Assembly: GCF_001601825.1 (NCBI RefSeq)
Contig: NZ_LUJK01000002.1
Location: 55,725-119,724, forward strand
Origin: Limnobacter sp. CACIAM 66H1
GTDB taxonomy: Bacteria; Pseudomonadota; Gammaproteobacteria; Burkholderiales; Burkholderiaceae_B
Direction: 5' to 3'
Length of the DNA stretch: 64,000 nucleotides
Positions 1-8,410 of this stretch are shown piece after piece (the stretch's first letter is position 1; each line of letters begins with the position of its first letter). The translations under genes were made by a program, and so were the position numbers. The notes beneath the pieces were generated by a model. It was not told where the DNA came from and searched no databases. It was given only the letters and a program-made list of their open reading frames with translations.

Positions 1-1207
1 CGACCAACAGGCCCAAGGCAACCACCAGACCTGCAATGGAAAGCTGGTTCAGCGAAAAGCCTGCATAGTACAAACAGGCCAAGCCTGTGAGCAGCGAAAG
101 CGGTACGCTGACCATCACAATACCCGAGGCCCGCAAACCCAAAGGCAAGAGCGTAATCAGCACCAGCGTGACAGCCAGGGCAAAGTCAAAGGTCAGGCGA
201 TCAATCCGCTTCTCCACGTTTTTGTACTGCTCAAATCCGCGTTCGAGTTTGATGTTCGGGGGCAGCGTTTTCTCGAACTCGTCCGCGGTCTCCTGCAAGG
301 CTTTCTGGGTCACAAAAATATTGCGTTCATCTTTCTGGTTGGCTGTGACAAACACCGCACGCTGACCATTGAATCGGGCCATCACCTCCTGGTTTTCATA
401 GTCCCATTGCACATCGGCCACATCGCCCACTCGAATCAAGCGACCGCCCAGATCACCACCTGTGCCTGTGCCCGCAATCACCGTGTTTCTGATTTCTTCA
501 ACGCTACGGTACTGACCGGAAGTTTGCACGTTCAAACGACGTGCGCCTTCTTCAACGGGGCCCCCGGGGATATTCAGTGATTCACCCTGAATAACACGCG
601 CTACATCGGCGGCTTGTATGCCCAACTCCGCCAGCTTTTTAAAGTTCAGGCTGACCCGCACTTGTTGCTCTGGGTAGGCCCAGCTTTCGCTTTCACGCAC
701 CGATGAAATGCGCTCGAACGCCTCGGAAAGGTCTTCAGCATAATTGGCCAAATCAGCATAGCTCGCTGTTTCCGACACCAGTGAGTACTGAATGATGTTG
801 GTGAAGCCAGGGTTGATTCGTTCAATTTCCAGTTTTTGTATGCCCGCAGGTAGCTGGTCTCGAATGCTGTTGAGTTCCCGGTTTACTTCATCGAACTTTT
901 TATCAACATCGACTTCCGCATCGAAACGCACAAATACCACACCGCCGCTGTTACGGGATGTTGAAAGCATTTCTTTCAGGTCATCCAGGCTGCGCAGTGC
1001 ATCTTCAATTGGCTTGGCCACCTGTTGTTCCATCTCGCGTGGGTCAGCGCCCGGATAGATGACATTGATGCGGAATGCGCTGATGTCGAAGTAGGGGTCT
1101 TCGGTTCTGGGAATGTTTTGATACGCGCTGATACCGATGGCCGTCAGAAGGAAAAAGATCACCAGCGTGAACTGGTAATTCTTGATGGAAAAGTCCGAGA
1201 GTTTCAT
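1..1207 (-). CDS. RND efflux transporter permease (5' part only)
   Basis: Inner-membrane proton-driven pump of a tripartite efflux system. The reading frame opens with ATG at 1207 and stays open to the window edge, giving about 402 N-terminal residues of a protein usually near 1030. The start MKLSDFSIKNYQFTLVIFF is a typical RND TM1, followed by a periplasmic porter region (RTEDPYFDI, YPGADPREMEQQVAKPIE) and, from about residue 335, the first segments of the TM2-TM4 bundle. It lies 5 bp after the adaptor gene and is the last visible gene of the tetR-OMF-adaptor-RND operon. The sequence resembles drug-efflux (HAE-1/TriC-like) rather than metal-efflux pumps, but the substrate cannot be read. 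It is partial only because the window ends. Confidence 0.93.
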   Translation of the reverse strand, partial: MKLSDFSIKNYQFTLVIFFLLTAIGISAYQNIPRTEDPYFDISAFRINVIYPGADPREMEQQVAKPIEDALRSLDDLKEMLSTSRNSGGVVFVRFDAEVDVDKKFDEVNRELNSIRDQLPAGIQKLEIERINPGFTNIIQYSLVSETASYADLANYAEDLSEAFERISSVRESESWAYPEQQVRVSLNFKKLAELGIQAADVARVIQGESLNIPGGPVEEGARRLNVQTSGQYRSVEEIRNTVIAGTGTGGDLGGRLIRVGDVADVQWDYENQEVMARFNGQRAVFVTANQKDERNIFVTQKALQETADEFEKTLPPNIKLERGFEQYKNVEKRIDRLTFDFALAVTLVLITLLPLGLRASGIVMVSVPLSLLTGLACLYYAGFSLNQLSIAGLVVALGLLV

Positions 1208-1212
1208 CTGGA

Positions 1213-2259
1213 TTACTCCTGAACTTTCACGGTTTCACCGTCTTGGAGGTAGGCGGCGCCTGTGCTTACCACGCGTGTGCCTTCAGCCAGTTGGTCGACC
1301 AATGCAATTCGGTCGCCTTGTATAAAGGCCACAGCCACAGTTTGACGTTTCACGGTGTTGTCAGTTTGTACTGTGTAAATCCAGGCTGCCTTGTTGTCGC
1401 CTTCCACGACGGCTTCAATCGGTACGTAGCTGCGAGTTCCATTGAAATTGTTGGGCTCGATGTGGGTACGACCTTGCATACCGGACAGCAGGTTGAGGTT
1501 TTCATGCGCACTGGTATTGACCTCAACCAGTACCCCGTAGGTGCCTGTGGCCGGGTCTGCAGCCTGACTAAGTTCAATCACCTTGCCGGGCCACTTCACG
1601 CCCGGCAGGGCATCGAATTGCACTTCAGCTTTTGCGCCGAGCTGGATGTGAACCGCTTGCCTGTCTGCAAGGCTTGCTTTCATGACAAAGCCACTGCTTT
1701 TACTGCCGAGCAGCAAGATCGGCTGCCCGGGAGATACGACCTCACCAGTTTGCGCAAAACGCTTGAGCACAACACCATTGGCCTGGGCTTGAATTTCTGC
1801 AGTTTGGCTTGCAAATTGAGCTTGACTCAATTGTGCGCGTGCCGCTTGTGCGGCAGTTTCAAGGTTGTAGAGCTGTACTTTTGAAATCACTTCCTGTTCA
1901 CGCAATAATTTGCCACGTTGCAAATCGCGTTGGGCTTTCTCAAAACCTGCGCTGGCTTGGCTCACAGCTGCGTTGACGTCTTGTTTGTTCAGCGAAGCCA
2001 GCCGCTGGCCTTTCTCCACGGTTTCGCCTTCACGCACATTGATGCGTTCGATCACGCCACCCACTTTGAAACTCAACCGTGTTTCATCCCGAAAGGCGCC
2101 AATGCCAGGTACTTCAATCAAGCTGGCTGCAGGGCCGCTCTGTACGGCTTCGGTTTTCACCAAACGGTATTCCACCGGGGGTGCTTCCTCAGGAGTCGCC
2201 GGGCCACAGGCTGCCAGCACCAATAGGGAGAGGGTTGATAAAACGAGTGCGGGTTTCAT
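1213..2259 (-). CDS. RND efflux periplasmic adaptor (membrane fusion) lipoprotein
   Basis: Periplasmic adaptor linking the RND pump to the outer-membrane channel; 348 aa. It starts with a lipoprotein signal (MKPALVLSTLSLLVLAAC, lipobox LAAC, Cys18). Next come a lipoyl/barrel-sandwich half (VGGVIERINVREGETVEKGQRLASL), an alpha hairpin (about residues 100-155), the second lipoyl half (QANGVVLKRFAQTGEVVSPGQPILLL) and beta-barrel/membrane-proximal domains. Its start overlaps the stop of the upstream outer-membrane factor by 4 bp (ATGA), and the RND gene follows 5 bp downstream. Length and order are normal for the AcrA/TriA family. Confidence 0.95.
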   Translation of the reverse strand: MKPALVLSTLSLLVLAACGPATPEEAPPVEYRLVKTEAVQSGPAASLIEVPGIGAFRDETRLSFKVGGVIERINVREGETVEKGQRLASLNKQDVNAAVSQASAGFEKAQRDLQRGKLLREQEVISKVQLYNLETAAQAARAQLSQAQFASQTAEIQAQANGVVLKRFAQTGEVVSPGQPILLLGSKSSGFVMKASLADRQAVHIQLGAKAEVQFDALPGVKWPGKVIELSQAADPATGTYGVLVEVNTSAHENLNLLSGMQGRTHIEPNNFNGTRSYVPIEAVVEGDNKAAWIYTVQTDNTVKRQTVAVAFIQGDRIALVDQLAEGTRVVSTGAAYLQDGETVKVQE

Positions 2260-3734
2260 GGTTGAGCTCCTTCCTGTGGGCTTGGCTCGGGAATGTTTCG
2301 GTTGTTGTACTGCCAGACTGCATGGTCGATTCGGGCCTGATACACGGCAGTGACCAAGCCCAAACGTGCACGTGTTGCATTTTGTTCGGCACTTAAAAAT
2401 TCAACTTGGGTCGTTTCGCCGGCATCGCGTTTGCGTTCATTGATCCGCAGGCTTTCTTCTGAGGCGGCTTGTTGGGCCATGCGCGCCTGGATGCTGTCCA
2501 GCGACACCAGCAGGTTTTCCCTGGATTGAAGTTTGGCCAGTTGCAGCTGCCGGTTCACTTGTCGCGCACGTGCTTCCAGAGCCTGCACCTGCGCTTGGTT
2601 GCGCGCCACTTCACTGCTGCGAATTCCGGCGTCTGCGAGGGTCCAGTTCAACACCACCGATGCACTGGCAAATCCGGTGTTTGGGCCAGTGTTGTAGTCG
2701 CGTCCCTGGTAGCCGCCTTCAATTGAGTAGCCCAATGTTGGTTTGTAAGTTGCACGACTGGCATCCAGTTGGGCGCGTTGGGCGGCCAGGCTTCGCTCAA
2801 GCCGGGTGAGGGCGGGCGCTGCTGTGTTGCCCAGTGTTTTTGGTGTGAGTTGGTCCAGCAATGTTTGAATGGCACCTGGGCTAAGGTCTTCTTGTGGAAG
2901 TTCTACCGGGCTGTCGTTGGGTGCATAGCGCAGCAGGTTGAAATATTCTTTGGCCAGCAAGGCCTGCGTTTGAGCCTGGCGCAAGGCCACTTGGACCTCA
3001 AGGGATTCGGCTTCGGCACGCTTGGGTGCGTCCAATGTCGTTTCCCCAGCCTTGTAAAGCACTGTGTTGATACGCTCGTTCTCTTTCAGTGTTCGCAGAC
3101 TGGCCTCAAGAATCGAGATTCGGGCTTTGGCTTGTGCATATTGCCAATAGGCGGTGTGCAGGTCGCGTACCAATTCCTCTTTCACTTGCAACTGGGCTGC
3201 TTCTTGTGCGCCCACCGCCTGGGTTTGTGCTTGCAGTTGCTGGTCCAGAACAGGTTCGTAAATCGGGCCGCGTACCACCAGCCGGGTGTCTTGCTCGGTC
3301 GGGCGTAGCAGTGGAATAGACTGGTTTTCCACTGTGGGAAAACGGGGCGGTTGACCTGGGGCTGCGGTTAGTGAATTTAATGTTGCATACACGGGGTTGA
3401 GCAAATCACCTGCCGGGAAATCAATGGTGCGCCCGCCTTCGGCCACGCTGGCCCGAGCTTGCAGTGTCAGGCTGGGATAAAAACGTGCGCGTAAATTTTC
3501 TAGTCGCTGGCGTTCAGCTTCCACTTCGAAGCTGGCTTGTGCCAAGGCTGGGTTGTTGGTCATCGCCTGGTCGAGGTAATCGTCCAGTGGAGTGCCCGCT
3601 TGGCTGGAATGTTGAATTTGAATGGCCATCAACAGCAATGCAGCCATTAGACGCCTGTCAAACCAAGTGTAAAAAAAGCGCCCCTTGGTCGGGCGCCTGC
3701 GTGATTGTGCGAGATCATTTTTTGCCTCCGCCAT
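2256..3734 (-). CDS. TolC-like outer-membrane efflux protein
   Basis: Outer-membrane channel of the tripartite pump. The longest frame gives 492 aa with two TolC-family halves rich in coiled coil and a C-terminal repeat (YKPTLGYSIEGGYQGRDYN, LNWTLADAGIRSSEVARNQAQVQ). The frame opens at 3734, overlapping the end of the TetR gene by 20 bp, but the first 29 residues are basic and not signal-like. The internal ATG at 3647 (MAALLLMAIQIQHSSQA) would give a clean Sec signal peptide and is the better start in my view, leaving a 67-bp gap to tetR. The gene is followed by the adaptor with a 4-bp overlap. Confidence 0.92.
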   Translation of the reverse strand: MAEAKNDLAQSRRRPTKGRFFYTWFDRRLMAALLLMAIQIQHSSQAGTPLDDYLDQAMTNNPALAQASFEVEAERQRLENLRARFYPSLTLQARASVAEGGRTIDFPAGDLLNPVYATLNSLTAAPGQPPRFPTVENQSIPLLRPTEQDTRLVVRGPIYEPVLDQQLQAQTQAVGAQEAAQLQVKEELVRDLHTAYWQYAQAKARISILEASLRTLKENERINTVLYKAGETTLDAPKRAEAESLEVQVALRQAQTQALLAKEYFNLLRYAPNDSPVELPQEDLSPGAIQTLLDQLTPKTLGNTAAPALTRLERSLAAQRAQLDASRATYKPTLGYSIEGGYQGRDYNTGPNTGFASASVVLNWTLADAGIRSSEVARNQAQVQALEARARQVNRQLQLAKLQSRENLLVSLDSIQARMAQQAASEESLRINERKRDAGETTQVEFLSAEQNATRARLGLVTAVYQARIDHAVWQYNNRNIPEPSPQEGAQP

Positions 3735-4380
3735 TGCGGTTGATCAGGGATTGCATGACCAGCTCCACTGCCTGGTTCATGAATGATTCTTTGCTGATAC
3801 CCATAGTGGCCATAAAGCTGGCCTTGGTTTGCGCCAGCTGGATAGTGCCATGCGTGAAACCCCACAAAGTAATGGAAATTTGCATCAGGTTGTCCAGGTC
3901 ATCCCGCAGTGTTTTATCCGCCATGCCTTTGGCAAGTGCCAGCACCGTTTGTTCATGCACCTGTTGCCCAGCCTGAATCATTTCCAGTGTTGCCGAGCAG
4001 GGGTCGTCCAAGGCAATTTCGTGGTGAGAGGCTTCAAACCTCGACATGGCGGCGAAATGTGTTGGGTATTCTTCGGAAAACTGCATGTAAGCCTGACCAA
4101 TTGCCCGAATTTGGTCCTCGCCAGTGGCATGTTCTTTTCGTGCCGTTTCAAACATTTCCCGCAATATTCGCAAACCCCGCAGGCAAATGGCCAAATGCAG
4201 GGCTGCTTTGTCCTTGAAGTACACGTAAACCAGCGCGCGAGACACTCTCGCCTTGCGTGCAACTTGGTCCATGGTGGCTGCGTCAAAGCCTTTTTCAGAA
4301 AAAACAAGTTCGGCGGCGTCCAGAATTTCTTCCCGGCGGCGTTCCTTTTCTTCTTCGCGACGTTCGATGACATAGTTCAT
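3715..4380 (-). CDS. TetR/AcrR-family repressor of the efflux operon
   Basis: 221 aa. N-terminal TetR helix-turn-helix at about residues 14-65 (EEILDAAELVFSEKGFDAATMDQVARKARVSRALVYVYFKDKAALHLAI), then a helical ligand-binding domain of no recognised type. It is the first gene of the leftward efflux operon, so it probably represses its own transcription and that of the pump. A perfect palindrome lies 20 bp upstream over a good promoter. The -10 box sits so close to the ATG that the transcript may be leaderless. The sequence does not identify the inducer. Confidence 0.93.
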   Translation of the reverse strand: MNYVIERREEEKERRREEILDAAELVFSEKGFDAATMDQVARKARVSRALVYVYFKDKAALHLAICLRGLRILREMFETARKEHATGEDQIRAIGQAYMQFSEEYPTHFAAMSRFEASHHEIALDDPCSATLEMIQAGQQVHEQTVLALAKGMADKTLRDDLDNLMQISITLWGFTHGTIQLAQTKASFMATMGISKESFMNQAVELVMQSLINRNGGGKK

Positions 4381-4386
4381 GATTGG

Positions 4387-4418
4387 ATCTTAGTTTAACC
4401 GTTGACAGAGTGTCAACG
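4387..4418 (-). promoter_or_regulatory. tetR/efflux operon promoter with palindromic operator
   Basis: On the minus strand: -35 TTGACA (4411-4416), an 18-bp spacer, and -10 TAAGAT (4387-4392). The -35 box lies inside a perfect inverted repeat, CGTTGACA-GAG-TGTCAACG (4400-4418), which fits a TetR-dimer operator. Binding there would block RNA polymerase. Only 6 bp separate the -10 box from the tetR ATG, so +1 falls on or next to the start codon. Confidence 0.72.
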
Positions 4419-4529
4419 TATTTTTGATTTTTTGATTTGAAACCCCGATTTGAATCGATTTACCGAGTTTGTTTCCCGCACGGCTTGGTTGCTTCGTCAA
4501 TTAAAGTTAAATCATGGTGAATTGTTTCT

Positions 4530-5195
4530 GTGAGAAGCGTGGTGGTTAAAAAACTGGACAGCCTGGGGCGGCAAGTGGTGTTTGTAATTGATGATCATCC
4601 GATCATCAGTTTCGGTTTGGTTGAAATGGTGAAGGATGTGGCACCCCATGCCCGCATTCGCCAGTTCTCGACACTGAAGGAGGCGGCACGACATGCTGTC
4701 GAAGAATTTCCAGCGTTGATCATCACCGACTTTCACCTGCGGGATGTACAAGCTGAAACTTTCGTGGGTTTGTTTGAAACCCTGTTCCCGGAAATTCCGG
4801 TGTTGATTACCGCCAACGATGAGAAAGTCATGGGGCAGTTAAAGCGTCATCAACTGGACAGGTTTATTGCTTTTTCAAAATTCACGCCCTTTGGAAAAAT
4901 GATCGACCTGATTCGAGTGGGCTTAAGCCAGGCCAATATCGAATTGCTGCAAATGCCAACTTTGTCAAAAGCGCTCACGCACAAACAGGTTGAAGTGCTT
5001 GAATTGATTGGCGCTGGTCACAGCAACAAGGAAATTGCCACCTTGCTGAAAATTAGTGTGGAGACCGTGAAGGGGCATGTGAAAGACATTCTGGAGCGCT
5101 TGAAAGCGAAGAACAGAATGGAAGCGTCCATCATTTATCGGCACACCCAGATCCAGAAACACAGCTCGCCAGAACCGAGCTTGCACAATAATTAG
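4530..5195 (+). CDS. NarL/FixJ-type response regulator
   Basis: 221-aa two-component regulator. The N-terminal receiver domain has the acidic pair D21-D22, phospho-acceptor D67 (IITDFHL) and a conserved Lys (AFSKF). The C-terminal LuxR helix-turn-helix is at about 150-205 (LTHKQVEVLELIGAGHSNKEIATLLKISVETVKGHVKDILERL). It is divergent from tetR, and no kinase gene is adjacent, so it is an orphan regulator here. The next gene, gdhA, follows after 176 bp on the same strand. A link to nitrogen control is possible but not shown. Confidence 0.9.
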   Translation: MRSVVVKKLDSLGRQVVFVIDDHPIISFGLVEMVKDVAPHARIRQFSTLKEAARHAVEEFPALIITDFHLRDVQAETFVGLFETLFPEIPVLITANDEKVMGQLKRHQLDRFIAFSKFTPFGKMIDLIRVGLSQANIELLQMPTLSKALTHKQVEVLELIGAGHSNKEIATLLKISVETVKGHVKDILERLKAKNRMEASIIYRHTQIQKHSSPEPSLHNN

Positions 5196-5371
5196 TCAGT
5201 CGATCTAAATCCTCATGTTTTGAATGGCTTGGAGGACTTGTCCACATGCTATCCCCGAGGTTGTGCCCACTTTTTGGGGATATCCACAGAAATCCAGAGT
5301 GCTCAATTTCAATCGATTCGGTAAACTGCTTGCACGCAGTCCAATGTCGTCCTTCCAAAGGAGAATGAGAG

Positions 5372-6721
5372 ATGAGCAGCTCGCTAGAATTAGAAGAGTT
5401 CATGAATGGACTGATTCGCAGAAATCCCGGCGAACCAGAGTTTCACCAAGCAGTGCATGAAGTCGCGCAACACATCATTCCTTTCGTTACAAAAAATCCG
5501 AAGTATGAAGCTGCGCAAATTTTGCAGCGCTTGACCGAGCCAGATCGAATTGTCAGTTTCCGGGTGTGTTGGGAAGACGATCAGGGCAATGTGCGAACCC
5601 AGCGTGGTTACCGGGTTCAACACAGCAACGCGATTGGTCCCTACAAAGGCGGTATTCGGTTTCACGACAACGTGACCCAGAGTATTCTGAAATTCCTCGC
5701 CTTTGAACAAACTTTCAAAAACAGTTTGACCGGTTTGCCCATGGGGGGCGGCAAGGGTGGCTCCGACTTTAATCCAAAAGGCAAAAGCGATCGTGAGATC
5801 ATGCGTTTTTGCCAGGCTTTCATGACCGAACTTTCACGCCATATTGGTCCTTTCACCGATGTGCCAGCTGGCGACATCGGTGTGGGTGGACGCGAAATTT
5901 CTTACATGTTTGGTCAATACAAAAGAATCTGTAATGAATTCACTGGCGTGCTGACCGGCAAGGGGCTCGCCTTTGGGGGAAGTGAAATTCGAGTCGAAGC
6001 CACAGGGTATGGCGTGGTGTATTTTATGGAAGACATGCTGAGCCACAAGGGTTTGAAGTTTGAGGGCAAGGTGTGCTCAGTCAGTGGCTCTGGCAACGTG
6101 GCGCAATATGCAGTTGAAAAAATTCTTGCACTGGGCGGCAAAGTGATCACCATGTCTGATTCATCCGGAACGCTGCATGACAAAGACGGCATTACGATGG
6201 AAAAGCTGGCTCACATCAAAGAGCTGAAAGAAGTAAAACGGGCCCGCATCAGCGAGTACCTCAATCAATATCCGAATGCCGAATTTATTGCTGACAAACG
6301 CCCATGGCACATACCCTGCGACCTGGCTTTTCCATGTGCAACGCAAAATGAAATCAATGCCGAAGAGGCTGCCATGCTAATCAGGAATGGTTGCATGGGT
6401 GTGTCTGAGGGCGCAAACATGCCCTCTGAAAAAGGCGCAATCGATGTGTTTCAGAAGGCCCGCATTTTGTTTGCACCGTCCAAGGCAGCCAACGCGGGTG
6501 GCGTTGCTGTGTCGGGTCTTGAAATGACTCAGAACAGCATGCGTCTGTCCTGGTCACGGGATGAACTGAATCAGCGGCTGCGGACCATCATGAGCGATAT
6601 TCACAAGCGCTGCGTGAAGTATGGCGCCGAAGAAGATGGCCACATCGATTACTTAAAGGGTGCCAATGTGGGCGGTTTTGTGAAGGTCGCTGACGCGATG
6701 CTGGCCTACGGCGTAATCTAA
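5372..6721 (+). CDS. gdhA: NADP-type glutamate dehydrogenase
   Basis: Makes glutamate from 2-oxoglutarate, ammonium and NADPH in the cytoplasm; likely a hexamer. At 449 aa it has the usual GdhA length. The substrate motif LPMGGGKGGSDF carries catalytic Lys128, the same number as in E. coli GdhA, and NAIGPYKGGIRFH is conserved. The Rossmann part holds VSGSGNVAQYAVEKI, and the C-terminal region has EGANMPSEKGAI and APSKAANAGGVAVSGLEM. A clear ribosome site (AAGGAG) precedes the ATG. A strong hairpin terminator follows, so it appears monocistronic. Confidence 0.97.
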   Translation: MSSSLELEEFMNGLIRRNPGEPEFHQAVHEVAQHIIPFVTKNPKYEAAQILQRLTEPDRIVSFRVCWEDDQGNVRTQRGYRVQHSNAIGPYKGGIRFHDNVTQSILKFLAFEQTFKNSLTGLPMGGGKGGSDFNPKGKSDREIMRFCQAFMTELSRHIGPFTDVPAGDIGVGGREISYMFGQYKRICNEFTGVLTGKGLAFGGSEIRVEATGYGVVYFMEDMLSHKGLKFEGKVCSVSGSGNVAQYAVEKILALGGKVITMSDSSGTLHDKDGITMEKLAHIKELKEVKRARISEYLNQYPNAEFIADKRPWHIPCDLAFPCATQNEINAEEAAMLIRNGCMGVSEGANMPSEKGAIDVFQKARILFAPSKAANAGGVAVSGLEMTQNSMRLSWSRDELNQRLRTIMSDIHKRCVKYGAEEDGHIDYLKGANVGGFVKVADAMLAYGVI

Positions 6722-6740
6722 AGTCCAGCGGTTTGATCTT

Positions 6741-6774
6741 AAAAGGGGTTCCCAGCGAATTGGGAATCCCTTTT
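6741..6774 (+). terminator. Rho-independent terminator after gdhA
   Basis: Inverted repeat AAAGGGGTTCCCA / TGGGAATCCCTTTT with a short GCGAAT loop and a T-rich 3' side, 20 bp downstream of the gdhA stop. Confidence 0.8.
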
Positions 6775-6820
6775 CTTTTGGTAGCATGGCTAATCATTTT
6801 CCTGAAAAGAAGCCAACACC

Positions 6821-7525
6821 ATGAACGTTCTGATTGTGCATGCACACCCCGAGCCCCAATCATTTTGCACAGCAATGATGAAGCGCATGCAAAACCGTTT
6901 TGAGGAGCAGGGCCATGCGGTGACCGTGTCGGACTTGTACGCCAAGCAATTCAACCCCGTAGCCAGTGCTGCCGACTTTGCTGAGCGCAGCAACCCGGAT
7001 TACCTGGTGTATGCGCTGGAGCAGCGGCACGCACAGAAAACCAATACATTGCCTGCGGACATCGCAACAGAACTTGAGTTACTCAAGCAGTGCGATTTGC
7101 TGATTCTGAATTTTCCGTTGTACTGGTTCTCTGTTCCGGCAATTTTAAAGGGATGGATCGACCGTGTGTTCTTGTCGGGCGTCGTGTACGGTGGCCGAAA
7201 CTTCTATGACCGTGGTTTGATGAAAGGCAAGAAAGCGTGGCTTACTTTTACACTGGGCGGGCGCGAGCATATGTTTGGCGACCATGCCGTGCATGGTGAC
7301 TTGAACACCATGTTGCGCCCGGTATTGCGCGGTAGCCTGGGTTACGCCGGGTTTGATGTACTGGAGCCTTTTGCCGCTTACCATGTGCCTTACATCACAC
7401 AGGAGGCGCGAGTGGATATGCTTGAACAATTGGACAGGGCTGTCGATACTTTGGCTTCGCGTGCGCTGGTCTCGTACCCCAGCCTCAACAATTTTGATGC
7501 ACAGATGAATCCGCTTGAACAATAA
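6821..7525 (+). CDS. NAD(P)H:quinone oxidoreductase-like flavoprotein
   Basis: 234 aa, flavodoxin-like fold of the NQO1/KefF/MdaB group, which reduces quinones by two electrons using NAD(P)H and bound FAD or FMN. The N-terminal MNVLIVHAHPEPQSF is the typical flavin phosphate loop, and LLILNFPLYWFSVPAILKGWIDRVF and LTFTLGGREHMFG are the other family blocks. It has its own position between two terminators, with no coupled KefC gene, so a general quinone detoxifying role is more likely than K+ efflux control. The natural substrate is unknown. Confidence 0.88.
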   Translation: MNVLIVHAHPEPQSFCTAMMKRMQNRFEEQGHAVTVSDLYAKQFNPVASAADFAERSNPDYLVYALEQRHAQKTNTLPADIATELELLKQCDLLILNFPLYWFSVPAILKGWIDRVFLSGVVYGGRNFYDRGLMKGKKAWLTFTLGGREHMFGDHAVHGDLNTMLRPVLRGSLGYAGFDVLEPFAAYHVPYITQEARVDMLEQLDRAVDTLASRALVSYPSLNNFDAQMNPLEQ

Positions 7526-7556
7526 AAAACCCGCGGTGCTTTCGCACAACGGGTTT
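7526..7556 (-). terminator. Terminator between quinone reductase and histone-like genes
   Basis: Hairpin with arms AAACCCG / CGGGTTT and inner GTGC / GCAC pairing around TTTC. On the minus strand the stem is followed by a T run (CGGGTTTTTTATT), so it best serves the leftward histone H1-like transcript. It may also act on the rightward gene that ends at 7525. Confidence 0.65.
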
Positions 7557-7574
7557 CAATCAAATCTACAAGAA

Positions 7575-7594
7575 GACCTTTCGTACGAAAGGTC
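7575..7594. repeat. Perfect 20-bp palindrome, 3' side of the histone-like gene
   Basis: GACCTTTCGTACGAAAGGTC is a perfect palindrome, with a further CTACA / TGTAG pairing outside it (7566-7599). It lies between the histone-like stop codon and the terminator. It could be a protein site or an RNA hairpin in the 3' untranslated region. Confidence 0.6.
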
Positions 7595-7628
7595 GTGTAG
7601 CGGTCTTGTTGTTTTTGCTATTTCTGGA

Positions 7629-8180
7629 TTACTTCATGCCCAGTTGCTTTTTGATCTTGGCGATCACGTCAGTTTGAACTGACTTGACCATGCCCTTGAC
7701 TTGTTTCTCAAGGTCCTTGATCTGCTTCTGAACATCGCTCAACAATTTTTTGCGATCTGTCGCGCTGAACACTGATTTGGCTGCGGCGGCCTTGGCTTTT
7801 GCAGCTGGCTTTGCTTTGGCAACAGTTTTCTTCGCTTTGGCCGCAGCATTCGCTACGCTGGCAGTGGCTGCCTTGGCGCGGGTAGTTGCGGGCTTCTTGG
7901 CGGCTGGCTTGGCAGCAGCTTTCTTGGCAGCCGGCTTTTTGGCAGCAGCTGGTTTCGCAGCGGCGGGCTTTTTAGCAGCAGGCTTTTTGGCGGCAGCGGC
8001 TGGTTTAGCAGCAGCTGGTTTTTTCGCGGCAGCGGGTTTTGCTGCTGCTGGTTTTTTCGCTGCTGCTGGTTTTGCAGCGGCTGGTTTTTTAGCAGCGGGT
8101 TTTTTTGCTGCTGGTTTTTTTGGAGCTGGGGTTGCTTTGCTTGCCTCGGCTTCGACTGGCTTTTGATCTGTTGTAACCAT
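7629..8180 (-). CDS. Histone H1-like Ala/Lys/Pro-rich DNA-binding protein
   Basis: 183 aa, dominated from residue 20 to about 130 by KKPAA/AKPAA repeats, the low-complexity tail of bacterial histone H1-like proteins (BpH1/HctA-type). The C-terminal 50 residues (FSATDRKKLLSDVQKQIKDLEKQVKGMVKSVQTDVIAKIKKQLGMK) form an amphipathic, coiled-coil-like segment. It likely binds DNA non-specifically and helps compact the nucleoid. Repeat number in such genes varies between strains. The transcript runs leftward into a palindrome and a terminator. The opposite-strand frame is only the complement of the repeats. Confidence 0.88.
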   Translation of the reverse strand: MVTTDQKPVEAEASKATPAPKKPAAKKPAAKKPAAAKPAAAKKPAAAKPAAAKKPAAAKPAAAAKKPAAKKPAAAKPAAAKKPAAKKAAAKPAAKKPATTRAKAATASVANAAAKAKKTVAKAKPAAKAKAAAAKSVFSATDRKKLLSDVQKQIKDLEKQVKGMVKSVQTDVIAKIKKQLGMK

Positions 8181-8410
8181 GTTTTGTAACCTTCCTTAAA
8201 CGGTGTGGTGAGTTATGTGTACATCAAATTTTATTAACTGAAAAGCTTTTTTCATCAATACATGATCAACAACCCGTTTGTGTGTAAATTTCAATAACTT
8301 TTGTCGTTTTTTTTTCGCACCACTCGCGTGCAAATTCTCAAATTTTTTTTTGAATTTTATTGGCATTGCTCTTGCTAGTTTGATGTTGAATCAACTTCAA
8401 ATGCACCGCC

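Noticed and set aside
7750..8166. 138-aa Ala/Phe/Leu-rich frame opposite the histone-like gene
   Set aside because: It is the complement of the AAKKPA repeats and looks like a membrane protein only through codon bias.
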